Shown here: positions 36,136-44,678 of the stretch, piece after piece
How the letters are laid out: every line of letters begins with the position of its first letter
How positions within the stretch are numbered: position 1 is the stretch's first letter
NCBI RefSeq assembly: GCF_022899245.1
Contig: NZ_JALJAZ010000001.1
Location: 2,267,001-2,331,000, forward strand
Reading direction: 5' to 3'
DNA length: 64,000 nt
DNA from: Falsirhodobacter halotolerans
GTDB lineage: Bacteria; Pseudomonadota; Alphaproteobacteria; Rhodobacterales; Rhodobacteraceae
Notes under the pieces: model-generated
Told to the model about the DNA's origin: nothing
Database searches by the model: none
The model's input: the letters and a program-made list of their open reading frames with translations, nothing else
Position numbers and translations under genes: made by a program

Positions 36136-38183
36136 TGCGGCTTGCGCTGGCGTTCTTTCTTCTGGGCACGGCCTCCGCCCTGCCCGCCTTGTCCCAGACC
36201 GTGACCGTGCGGTCGGGCGACCATCCGGGGTTCGCCCGTCTGGCGATGGACCTGCCCACACCGCAGGCTTGGCAGTTCGGGCGGGTGGAGGGGGGCTATG
36301 CCCTTCGGCTCGACACGCCGGTGGAGATGAACCTGAGCCGAGTGTTCCGTGCGATCGGGCGTGGCCGTATCGGCGCGGTGGCGATGGCGGACGGCCTTCT
36401 GACCGTGACCCCCGCCTGCACCCCCTGCCACGCCGTCGCGTTCGAGACGAAACGCGGGACGGTGGTCATCGATGTGAAAACCGGCGCGGCCCCCGCCGAT
36501 TCGCGGTTCGAGCAACCGCTGGTGATGGCGGCAGCGGACCCCGCGCCCGCCGATCCTGCGCCGCCCGATCCTAAGCCCGTTGACCCTGCCCCCCCCCCTG
36601 CCCCGGCCGACCCTCCGCCCGCCGCCATGCCCCCGTCCCCCGCGCCTGCGGATGCGTTGCCGGCCCTCCGCCCCCGCGCCGGGTATGATTGGACGGCCCT
36701 GCCGCGGGCGGAGGTGGCCCCGCCCATGACCCCCGCCCTCGATCCGTTCCGCGAGGCGATCCTGCGCCAACTGGCCGAAGGGGCCGCGCGCGGCGTGGTG
36801 GACATGGTGGAGACGTTGCCCCCCGCACCCCCCGCCCCGCTTCCCGCCCAGATACGGATCGCCGAGGAGCCGGGCTTCGTCGCCGATCCCGCCATTCCGC
36901 TGACCTCCGACGGCACCGCCTGCCCCGCTGCGGACCGGTTCGCGCTGGCCGATTGGGGCCTGCCGGGGCCCGTGTCCGAAACGCTGGCGCAGGGGCGTGC
37001 GGGGCTGGAGGGGGAGTTCGACCGACCCGATCCCGCCGCCGTGCAACGCGCCGTCCGCTATTACCTGCATGTGGGTTTCGGGGCCGAGGCGGCGCAACTG
37101 GCGGATATCTACAACCTGCGCGATGAGCGCACCGCCTACGATCTGATCGCGCGGGTGTTGGACGACCGGCCCGTGGATGCGGCCTATCCCACGCGGATCG
37201 CCTCCTGCGACGGGCCGGCGGCCCTGTGGGGGATTCTGGCGCTGCCCACCCCCGCGCAGGACGAAAACACCCAAGCCGCGCTGCAGGCCTTCGTGGCCCT
37301 GCCCCAGCATCTGCGGGTCGCCTTGGCGCCCACGCTGGTCGCGCGGTTCGCGGCCCGCAACGATGACGCGTCGGCCCGTATCGTGCAGGATGCGGTGCTG
37401 CGCGCCACGCCCGATCCCGATCCCGCCACCCGTCTGATGGCCGCCCGCATGGCCGAGGGGGGGGAGGCCGACCTGAAACGCATCCTGGAGGAAGGCGGCC
37501 CCGGCGCGGACGACGCTTTGGTGGCGTTGGCCGATCGGCAGATCGCGTCGGGCGCGCGGCTGGACGATGCGACGTTGATCGGACTTCAGGCCCTGCTGCG
37601 CGAACGGCGCGGGGGGGAGGACACGGCGGCGCTGCGGCGTCTGGTGATTCTCGGCCTCGCCTCCACCGGCGATTTCGACGCGGCGTTCCGGGCGGAACGC
37701 GAGGACCCGGCGGCGCAACCCGCGCTGTGGGACTGGCTGGCGCAAACCGGAGGGGATGACGCGGTGCTGACCCATGCCGTGCTGCCGCCCGAGGCCGCGA
37801 TGCCGCGCGTGCCGCAGACGATTCGCCTGGCCCTCGCCGCCCGGCTGACCGACCTTGGCCTGCCCGATCCGGCGCTGGCCTGGCTGCCGCGCGACGTGGA
37901 TCTGGACCGCGCCCCCGAGGTGGAGCGTCTGGCCGCCGCCCGCGCGCACCTGACCCGCCGCGACGCCCGCCGCGCGCTGGTTCTTGCGGCCGGGCTGGAG
38001 GGGGCGGAGGCCGACGCCATCCGCCGCGGGGCCGAGGCGCAGCTTTCGCCCCCGACCATCCTGCCCCCCGACGCGGCCCCGCTTCCCCTGCCCGAGGCGG
38101 GTCCGCTGGTGCAATCCCGCGCGCTTGTCGGCCAATCCGGGGATGCGCGCGCCCAGTTAGAGGCGCTTTTGAAGCCCCGCTAA
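36135..38183 (+). CDS. Large periplasmic protein of unknown function in the flagellar island
   Basis: A 682-residue exported protein. Signal peptide residues 1-21; a beta-rich domain (about 22-117) with an AMIN-like look; a proline/alanine/aspartate linker (about 134-176); then some 500 residues of helical, TPR- or HEAT-like sequence. C95-T-P-C98-H99 forms a CxxCH motif inside the first domain. The ATG at 36135 lies seven bases after AGGAGG and overlaps the motA stop. By analogy with MotC, which follows motB in rhizobia, it may act on the stator; I do not recognise a named family. Confidence 0.8.
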   Translation: MRLALAFFLLGTASALPALSQTVTVRSGDHPGFARLAMDLPTPQAWQFGRVEGGYALRLDTPVEMNLSRVFRAIGRGRIGAVAMADGLLTVTPACTPCHAVAFETKRGTVVIDVKTGAAPADSRFEQPLVMAAADPAPADPAPPDPKPVDPAPPPAPADPPPAAMPPSPAPADALPALRPRAGYDWTALPRAEVAPPMTPALDPFREAILRQLAEGAARGVVDMVETLPPAPPAPLPAQIRIAEEPGFVADPAIPLTSDGTACPAADRFALADWGLPGPVSETLAQGRAGLEGEFDRPDPAAVQRAVRYYLHVGFGAEAAQLADIYNLRDERTAYDLIARVLDDRPVDAAYPTRIASCDGPAALWGILALPTPAQDENTQAALQAFVALPQHLRVALAPTLVARFAARNDDASARIVQDAVLRATPDPDPATRLMAARMAEGGEADLKRILEEGGPGADDALVALADRQIASGARLDDATLIGLQALLRERRGGEDTAALRRLVILGLASTGDFDAAFRAEREDPAAQPALWDWLAQTGGDDAVLTHAVLPPEAAMPRVPQTIRLALAARLTDLGLPDPALAWLPRDVDLDRAPEVERLAAARAHLTRRDARRALVLAAGLEGAEADAIRRGAEAQLSPPTILPPDAAPLPLPEAGPLVQSRALVGQSGDARAQLEALLKPR

Positions 38184-38252
38184 CGCATTGGTAAGGTTGC
38201 GGACCTAAGGCTGGATCAAAGCGGCAGAAGCCGCGCCATTCGGGTGAAACCC

Positions 38253-38894
38253 ATGTTTCTGCGGCTGTGTCTTGCCTTTCTTCTGCCATCCATGGCGATG
38301 GCCGCCACCGATCCCGCCGCCATGTGCGAACAGGCGGCCCAGATCGCGGCGCGGGAAGAAGGGGTGCCCTTTGACGTGATGCGCGCCCTGACCCTGACCG
38401 AAACGGGCCGCCGACAGGACGGGGCGCTGCGCCCTTGGGCCTGGGCGGTGAACCGCGCGGGCGAAGGGCAATGGTTCGACACCCGCGAACAAGCATTGGC
38501 CTTCGCCGAATCCTCCCTGCGGCAAGGGGCGCGGAACTTCGATGTGGGGTGCTTTCAATTGAACCACCGCTGGCACGGCGATGCGTTTCGCGATCTGGCG
38601 GCCATGTTCGACCCGGTGACCAACGCGCGCTATGCCGCGCGGTATCTGCGGGAACAGTTTGCCACCACCGGCGACTGGACGGCGGCGGCGGGGGCCTATC
38701 ACTCGTTCACGCCGGAATTCGCCCAACGCTACAGCGCGCGGTTCGCGCAGTTGCGCGGCGGGATGGCGGACATGCCCGCGCCGACGCAGGTGGCGGTGCA
38801 CCGCGAAAACAATTTCCCGCTGCTGCGTGGGGGACAGGGGGCGTCGGGCTCCCTCGTCCCGCTGAGCGGGGGGCGAAAGCTGTTCGGCCCATGA
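38253..38894 (+). CDS. sltF: SltF-like flagellar lytic transglycosylase
   Basis: A 213-residue exported peptidoglycan lyase. Signal peptide (about 1-17) then an SLT domain with the catalytic glutamate E50 in ALTLTETGR, FDVGCFQLNHRWHG and AAGAYHS. In Rhodobacter sphaeroides SltF opens the wall for rod passage and is recruited by the rod-binding FlgJ. That fits here because the flagellar rod-binding protein (52159-52413) lacks a hydrolase domain. The ATG at 38253 was preferred to a GTG nine bases earlier. Confidence 0.85.
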   Translation: MFLRLCLAFLLPSMAMAATDPAAMCEQAAQIAAREEGVPFDVMRALTLTETGRRQDGALRPWAWAVNRAGEGQWFDTREQALAFAESSLRQGARNFDVGCFQLNHRWHGDAFRDLAAMFDPVTNARYAARYLREQFATTGDWTAAAGAYHSFTPEFAQRYSARFAQLRGGMADMPAPTQVAVHRENNFPLLRGGQGASGSLVPLSGGRKLFGP

Positions 38895-40948
38895 CCATGC
38901 AGATCCGCAACCTCTATCACCCCACCGTGTTGCTGGCGCTGGCGCTGACCGCCGTCGTGGTGATGATGATCCTGCCGGTGCCCGCATGGATGCTGGATGT
39001 GGGGCTCGCGCTGTCCTTCGCGCTGGCGATCCTGATGCTGACGGTGGTGCTGTTCATCGAACGCCCGCTGGATTTCTCGGCCTTTCCGACGATCTTGCTG
39101 GCCTCTCTGATGCTGCGGCTGGCGCTGAATGTCAGCTCGACCAAACTGATCATCGGGGAAGGGCATACCGGCACCGACGCGGCCGGCCATGTGATCGAAG
39201 GTTTTGCCAACTTCATCATGGGCGGCAATCTGCTTTTGGGGATCGTGATCTTCTGCGTGCTGATGATCGTGAATTTCGTCGTGATCACCAAGGGCGCGGG
39301 CCGCATGGCCGAGGTGGGGGCGCGCTTCGCCCTGGACGGGATGCCGGGCAAGCAGCTGGCCATCGACGCCGACATGTCGGCGGGCGCCATCGACCATGCC
39401 GAGGCGAAGGCGCGGCGCGAAACGGAACTGGCCGAAACGAACTTCTTCGGCGCGCTGGACGGCGTGTCGAAATTCGTCAAGGGCGATGCGATCGCAGGCC
39501 TGCTGATCACCGCGCTGAACCTGATCGTCGGGCTGGTCGTGGGCATCGCGATGCATGACATGGCGGTGGGGGCGGCGTTCCGCACCTATTCCATCCTGAC
39601 GGTGGGCGATGCGCTGGTGGGGCAGATTCCGGCGGTGCTGATCTCCATCGCCTCGGCCCTTCTGCTGACGCGGGGGGGCGGCAAAGGCGCGGCGGATGTC
39701 GCGTTCTTTGAACAGCTGGGCCGCTATCCGGCGGCGCTTGGCACGGTGGCTGCGCTGATGGCGCTGTTCGCGATCGTGCCGGGGATGCCGTTCCTGCCCT
39801 TCATCCTGGGCGCGGCAGGGCTGGCGGCGGCGGCGTGGTTCGGGGCCAGGCGGGCCAAGGTGCCGGAGGCGGCGACGCCCCTTGACGGCCCGCCCCCGCC
39901 CCGTCCCTTGGGCGACATTCTGGATTTCGACGACATCCACATCGAATTCGCCCCCGATCTGGTGGCCATGGTGCTGGACCCCGCCACCGGACTTGATGCG
40001 CGCATCACCAACATGCGCACCTATATCGCCACCGCCTTCGGCCTGATCCTGCCCGAGATTCGGCTGACGGACGAAGCCGCCCTGCCCCCCGGCACCTACC
40101 GCATCCGCCTTCACGGGGTAGAACGCGCGCGGGACCGGCTGCGCGCGGACCGTGTGCTGATGTTGCTGGGCGACGGCGAGGGCGGCCCCGTGGGCGAGGA
40201 TGTGCGCGAGCCGGTCTATGCCGCCCCCGCCCGCTGGATCCCCCGCGACCGACAGGAAGAGGCGGCGATGGCGGGCCTGACCGTCGTGTCCCCGTCCGAA
40301 GTGTTGGCGACGCACCTTCTGGAAGTGCTGAAGACCAGCCTTGGCCGCCTTCTGACGCTGAAGGGACTGCGCCGTCTGCTGGACGAGTTCGTCAATCTGT
40401 CCGACCCCGTCCGCGCCGCGGCCAATCGCCGTCTGCTGGATGAACTGGTGCCGGAAAAGGTGCCGGTGGACCTGCTTTTGTCGGTCCTGCGCCTGCTGCT
40501 GGAGGAAAAGGTCTCGATCCGCAACCTGCCCCTGATCCTTGAGGCGGTGGCCGAAGCGCGGTCCTTGGGCGCGCCGGAGGCGGTGTGCGACCATGTGCGC
40601 CAGCGACTCGGCTTTCAGATGGTGGCCGAACTGAAGCGCCCCGACGGCACCATCCCCCTGATCCAGCTGGCGCAGGAATGGGAACAGACCTTTGCCCGCC
40701 ACACGCTGGACGGCGCGCGCGACGTGGCCCTGCCGCCCGATACGTTCAACCGTCTGGCCGCCGGACTGGCCGAGGGGTTGAACAAGGCCGCCGCCACCGG
40801 CACCTATCCCGCCATCGTCACCTCCGCCCCCCGCCGCCGGTTCCTGCGGACCGTGGTGGCGGCGAAGGGGTTGGGCGCGCCGGTCCTGTCCTATGAGGAG
40901 ATCGGCCTTGACGCGCGCCCGTCCATGGTGGGCGTGGTGTCCGCGTGA
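38891..40948 (+). CDS. flhA: Flagellar export gate protein FlhA
   Basis: A 685-residue export component. About eight transmembrane helices (residues 15-310) include the FHIPEP-type region with AEVGARFALDGMPGKQLAIDAD. The large cytoplasmic domain ends with a segment that binds chaperone-substrate complexes. The start overlaps the sltF stop and the end overlaps the GTG of fliR, so sltF-flhA-fliR-flhB form one unit. Confidence 0.97.
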   Translation: MTMQIRNLYHPTVLLALALTAVVVMMILPVPAWMLDVGLALSFALAILMLTVVLFIERPLDFSAFPTILLASLMLRLALNVSSTKLIIGEGHTGTDAAGHVIEGFANFIMGGNLLLGIVIFCVLMIVNFVVITKGAGRMAEVGARFALDGMPGKQLAIDADMSAGAIDHAEAKARRETELAETNFFGALDGVSKFVKGDAIAGLLITALNLIVGLVVGIAMHDMAVGAAFRTYSILTVGDALVGQIPAVLISIASALLLTRGGGKGAADVAFFEQLGRYPAALGTVAALMALFAIVPGMPFLPFILGAAGLAAAAWFGARRAKVPEAATPLDGPPPPRPLGDILDFDDIHIEFAPDLVAMVLDPATGLDARITNMRTYIATAFGLILPEIRLTDEAALPPGTYRIRLHGVERARDRLRADRVLMLLGDGEGGPVGEDVREPVYAAPARWIPRDRQEEAAMAGLTVVSPSEVLATHLLEVLKTSLGRLLTLKGLRRLLDEFVNLSDPVRAAANRRLLDELVPEKVPVDLLLSVLRLLLEEKVSIRNLPLILEAVAEARSLGAPEAVCDHVRQRLGFQMVAELKRPDGTIPLIQLAQEWEQTFARHTLDGARDVALPPDTFNRLAAGLAEGLNKAAATGTYPAIVTSAPRRRFLRTVVAAKGLGAPVLSYEEIGLDARPSMVGVVSA

Positions 40949-41706
40949 CGGATCTGTTCGCCGCCCTGTCGGAGGCCACGGGCCTTGCCGCCGATCTGTG
41001 GCGGCAGGGGTTCGCCGTCTTCCTCCGGGTCGGCGCGCTGATGGCCCTGCTGCCGGGGTTCGGCGAACAGGTTGTGCCCGCGCGCGTGCGGTTGGTTCTG
41101 GCACTGGCCCTGACGGCCGTGGTGGCCCCGGTGGTGACGCTGCCCGACCTGGGATTGGCCGGATATGGGGGGGAGGTGGTGGCCGGGTTGGTCCTGGGTC
41201 TCGGGCTGCGTCTGTTCATCGTGGTCCTGCAGACGGCGGGGGCGATCGCGGCGCAGGCGTCGTCCCTGTCGCAGATTCTGGGGGGCGCGGGCGAACCGCA
41301 GCCCGCCATCGGCCACCTGCTGACTTGGGGCGGCATCGCGCTGGCGATGAGCGCGGGCCTGCATCTGCGGGTGGTGGAGGCGCTGATCCTGTCTTACGAC
41401 GCGCTGCCGCCGGGGGCGGTCATGTCGCCCGGCGTGATGGCCGAATGGGGCGTTGCGCAGGTGGCGCAGGCCTTCCGGCTGGCATTTTCGCTGGCCGCGC
41501 CCTTCGTGGCGGCCTCGCTGATCTATAACGTGGCGCTTGGGGTCATCAACAAGGCGATGCCGCAATTGATGGTGTCGATGATCGGCGCGCCCGCGCTGAC
41601 GCTTGGCGGGCTTGCGATGCTGGCGGTGGTCGCCCCCTTGGCGTTGTCGCTGTGGCTGGGCGCGCTGCACGATTGGCTGGCCGACCCCTTCGCGGGCGCA
41701 CCATGA
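40945..41706 (+). CDS. fliR: Flagellar export gate protein FliR
   Basis: A 253-residue polytopic membrane protein with about six helices, beginning with the characteristic FLRVGALMALLPGFGEQVVPARVRL. It joins FliP and FliQ in the gate core. GTG start overlapping flhA; its end overlaps the flhB start by four bases. Confidence 0.95.
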   Translation: MTDLFAALSEATGLAADLWRQGFAVFLRVGALMALLPGFGEQVVPARVRLVLALALTAVVAPVVTLPDLGLAGYGGEVVAGLVLGLGLRLFIVVLQTAGAIAAQASSLSQILGGAGEPQPAIGHLLTWGGIALAMSAGLHLRVVEALILSYDALPPGAVMSPGVMAEWGVAQVAQAFRLAFSLAAPFVAASLIYNVALGVINKAMPQLMVSMIGAPALTLGGLAMLAVVAPLALSLWLGALHDWLADPFAGAP

Positions 41707-42770
41707 GCGAGGGGGCCGACAAACCCCATGACCCCACCCCCGAGCGCCTGCGCAAGGCGCGCGAGGAGGGGGACATCCCGAAATCGCCCGACCTGACCTG
41801 GGCGGCGGCCTGCGGGGGGTTCGTGCTGGCGGCGCTGGTCGCGGGGCCGGGGGCGATGCGCGGGGCGGGCGATGCGGCGATGGTGCTGATCGATCAGGCC
41901 CCCGCCCTGTCGCGCCTGATGATGGACAGCGCTTCGGCCCCGTTGGCGGGCATCCTGCGGCAGATGCTGGTGGCGCTGTGGCCCTTCTTCGCCCTGCCCT
42001 TGCTGGGCGCGCTCGCGGCGCTGGCGCTGCAACGGGGCCTTCGGCCCGTGCCCTCCAAGCTGAAGCTCAAGAGCAGCCGCATATCCCCCCTGTCGAACGC
42101 CAAACAGAAATTCGGACCGGACGGCATGTTCGAATTTGGGAAAAGCTTCATTAAGATGATGCTGATCGGCACGATCCTCGTCTGGTTCCTGATGGGCCGC
42201 GCGACCGAGCTTCTGGCGACGCTCTATCTCGACCCCGGTGTGGGGATCGCGGTGATCCTTCGGCTGGTCGTGGTCTTTCTGGCCATCGTGCTGGGCCTGT
42301 CCCTGATGATCGGCGGGGCCGATTACGGCTGGCAGCGGCTGTCCCACACCCGCCGCAACCGCATGTCGCGGCAGGATGTGCTGGACGAACACAAGGCCAG
42401 CGAGGGCGATCCGCACATGAAACACCAGCGCCGCCAGCGGGGCATGGCCATCGCGATGAACCGAATGCTGGCCGATGTGCCCAAGGCGGATGTGGTGATC
42501 GTGAACCCCACCCATTACGCGGTGGCGCTGGCTTGGGATCGGGCGGCGGGCGGCGCGCCGGTCTGCGTGGCCAAGGGCGTGGACGAGATTGCCGCCCGCA
42601 TCCGCAAGGCGGCGGCCGAGGCGGGCGTGCCGATCCATTCCGATCCCCCCACCGCCCGGACCCTGCACGCCTCGGTGGAGATCGGGGCCCAGATCCATCC
42701 CGACCATTACCGCGCGGTGGCCGCCGCCATCCGCTTTGCCGACACCTTGCGCAAAAAGGCGAAACGATGA
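41703..42770 (+). CDS. flhB: Flagellar export specificity switch FlhB
   Basis: A 355-residue protein with four transmembrane helices and a cytoplasmic domain carrying the autocleavage motif NPTH (N268-H271 in VIVNPTHYAVAL). N-terminal EKTEPPT-like GADKPHDPTPERLRKAREEGDIPKS is recognisable. Cleavage lets the export apparatus switch from hook to filament substrates together with FliK, encoded 10 kb away in this island. Confidence 0.97.
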   Translation: MSEGADKPHDPTPERLRKAREEGDIPKSPDLTWAAACGGFVLAALVAGPGAMRGAGDAAMVLIDQAPALSRLMMDSASAPLAGILRQMLVALWPFFALPLLGALAALALQRGLRPVPSKLKLKSSRISPLSNAKQKFGPDGMFEFGKSFIKMMLIGTILVWFLMGRATELLATLYLDPGVGIAVILRLVVVFLAIVLGLSLMIGGADYGWQRLSHTRRNRMSRQDVLDEHKASEGDPHMKHQRRQRGMAIAMNRMLADVPKADVVIVNPTHYAVALAWDRAAGGAPVCVAKGVDEIAARIRKAAAEAGVPIHSDPPTARTLHASVEIGAQIHPDHYRAVAAAIRFADTLRKKAKR

Positions 42771-43081
42771 CGCAGATCGCACGCTTGCAGGCCCTGTCGC
42801 AGATGATCCTGGATGCCCGCATCGCTGATGTGACGCGGGCCGCCCGCGCGCGCGAAGACAGCCTTGCGCATCTGCGGGCGTTGCAGGTGGCGCCGGGGCC
42901 GAACGACGATCCCGTCCTGTCGGCACAGGTGGCGTTGCGGTATCAGGCCTGGGCCGACGGGCAACGCGCCGCGATCAACGCGACGCTGGCCCAGCAGACG
43001 GCGGATTGGCTGGAGGCGCAGGACCAGGCCCGCGCCGCCTTCGGGCGGGCGCAGGTGCTGGGAAAACTGGCGGGACGCTAG
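42767..43081 (+). CDS. Unidentified small coiled-coil protein after flhB
   Basis: A 104-residue, alanine- and glutamine-rich, almost wholly helical protein with no signal peptide. Start overlaps the flhB stop (ATGA). In size and helical character it resembles a short FliJ (export chaperone that couples FliI to FlhA), and no other fliJ candidate exists in the island, but I see no diagnostic FliJ sequence. Its stop shares CTAG with the convergent fliL2 stop. Confidence 0.65.
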   Translation: MTQIARLQALSQMILDARIADVTRAARAREDSLAHLRALQVAPGPNDDPVLSAQVALRYQAWADGQRAAINATLAQQTADWLEAQDQARAAFGRAQVLGKLAGR

Positions 43082-43518
43082 CTGTCCTGCCGCATGATGT
43101 CCACGATCAGGACATCGGTCAGGATCGGCCCCAGAACCCGCTGCCCTGTTTCGGTCAGCGAGCGACGCAAGGTCACAAGGTTCGCGGCATCGGTGAAGCT
43201 GCCGCGGAACCCGCCGGTGTTGGCGTGATCGAACAGGACCTGAAGGAACCCGTCGCGCAGTTTCGGCTCCTTGGCATAGACCTCGGCCGATGCGCCGACC
43301 GTGGTTTCCAGCGACAGCGACAGGATCACCATCGCCGCCACGCGCCCGCCTTCGACCACCGGGACCACGAACTGGTTGCTCATCTTGACGTAATCATGCG
43401 CGGTGACGGGCGGGGGGGTATCCTCCGCCTCCACCGGCGCGGGGCGCAGGAACAGGCCGGCGGCGGTCGCACCCCCGGCAATCACCAGCACCAACAGGAT
43501 CGGAAGCAGCTTTCCCAT
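43078..43518 (-). CDS. Second FliL-type flagellar protein
   Basis: A 146-residue protein with an N-terminal transmembrane helix (about residues 4-25) and a periplasmic domain with YVKMSNQFVVPVVEGGRVAAMVILSLSLE and VLFDHANTGGF. Its layout and final VLIVDIMRQDS recall FliL, and it ends the minus-strand rod operon directly after flgH. It differs clearly from the FliL at 33936-34394, so these are diverged paralogues or distinct families. Confidence 0.68.
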   Translation of the reverse strand: MGKLLPILLVLVIAGGATAAGLFLRPAPVEAEDTPPPVTAHDYVKMSNQFVVPVVEGGRVAAMVILSLSLETTVGASAEVYAKEPKLRDGFLQVLFDHANTGGFRGSFTDAANLVTLRRSLTETGQRVLGPILTDVLIVDIMRQDS

Positions 43519-44246
43519 CAGAACGGCAGGACGATATCGGCGATCTGCTGGCCATAGCGCGGCTGCTGCACATCGGTGATCTGCCCCCGCCCGCCATACG
43601 CCACCCGCGCGCCCGCGATCTTGTCATAGGTGACCTCGTTCTGACGCGAGATGTCGGCGGGGCGGACATAGCCCGTGACCATCAATTCGCGCAGTTCGTA
43701 ATTCACCCGCACCTCCTGCTGCCCCTCGATCCGCAGGACGCCGTTCGGCAGCTCCTCGATCACGGTGGCCGCCACGCGCAGCTCCAGCTTCTCCTGCCGT
43801 TTGGTCGATCCGTCACCTTCGTAATTGTGGGTGGAGGAGGTGTTCACGGCATTGGCCAACGACGCATCGCCCGAAATCTTGCCGTCCAGCCGCTGCGGCA
43901 AGCCGATCAGCTGCGGAATGCGCATGGAATCCGTGCCCGCGCGCGACCGCCCGGAGGTGTTCTTCATCTCCGCACTGTCGTTGATCTCGATCACCACGGT
44001 CAGGATGTCACCGCGCCGTTCCGCGCGGCGATCGCTCAGCAAGGCCGTCCGGCTGCCCGTCCACAAGGACGATTGCACGGCGGGTGTCGTCTGCGCCGCC
44101 GAATCCGGCAGCGGCGTGGAATAAAGCGAATTGAATTGCGACGACGTCTCCAACCCCGTGAAGCCCGGGGCCTTGCCCACCTGCGACATGCGGGTGCAGG
44201 CGCCAAGGGCGGTAAGGGCGATCAGTCCAAGAAGGGCAACGCGCAT
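43518..44246 (-). CDS. flgH: Flagellar L-ring protein FlgH
   Basis: A 242-residue outer-membrane lipoprotein with lipobox LGAC (C17). It has the FlgH core SLWTGSRTALLSDRRAERRGDILTV and GYVRPADIS...YG. It forms the outer-membrane bushing around the rod with the P ring (flgI, not in this window). The stop shares a base with the next start. Confidence 0.95.
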   Translation of the reverse strand: MRVALLGLIALTALGACTRMSQVGKAPGFTGLETSSQFNSLYSTPLPDSAAQTTPAVQSSLWTGSRTALLSDRRAERRGDILTVVIEINDSAEMKNTSGRSRAGTDSMRIPQLIGLPQRLDGKISGDASLANAVNTSSTHNYEGDGSTKRQEKLELRVAATVIEELPNGVLRIEGQQEVRVNYELRELMVTGYVRPADISRQNEVTYDKIAGARVAYGGRGQITDVQQPRYGQQIADIVLPF

Positions 44247-44255
44247 GGCGATCCT

Positions 44256-44678
44256 TTACGATTGCGGGCCGACGAGCACCTGCCCATCCGCCGAGATGCG
44301 CCCCGTGACCATCGTCCGGGACGTGAGATTCATGACGCGGATCACATCGCCCACCCCGCCGCGGCCCAGGGCCCGGCCTTCGGTGCGGATGGCCAGCGCG
44401 CCGCTGTGATAGGCCAGGGGCACGACCTGATTGCGCAGCACGATGGCAGGCGCGCCCAGATCGGCGGCCTGCACGGGACGGTTGGCATAGAGCGTGACCC
44501 GCGCCTCCATCCCCACCGCCAGATCGGGATGGTCCAGCGCGCCGGGCACCTCGCCCGCCACCAGCGCCACGTCGGCGGGGGTGATGACCTGTTCGGCGCG
44601 GATGGTTCGGGTGGCGACCACCGTGTCGGCCCAGCCGGCCAGTGGCAGCAGGGCAAGGATCAGGGCAAGCCGGATCAT
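44256..44678 (-). CDS. flgA: Flagellar P-ring chaperone FlgA
   Basis: A 140-residue exported chaperone with signal peptide (cleavage near AGWA) and a SAF-type domain containing the TIRAEQVITPADVALV segment. The C-terminal part has VIRVMNLTSRTMVTGRI. FlgA helps P-ring assembly although flgI lies elsewhere. The start overlaps flgG by four bases. Confidence 0.92.
   Translation of the reverse strand: MIRLALILALLPLAGWADTVVATRTIRAEQVITPADVALVAGEVPGALDHPDLAVGMEARVTLYANRPVQAADLGAPAIVLRNQVVPLAYHSGALAIRTEGRALGRGGVGDVIRVMNLTSRTMVTGRISADGQVLVGPQS

Noticed and set aside
38180-38194. CTAA-N7-GTAA as a CtrA site before the transglycosylase gene
   Set aside because: Both half-sites deviate and the first overlaps the stop codon of the preceding gene; the match is within chance.
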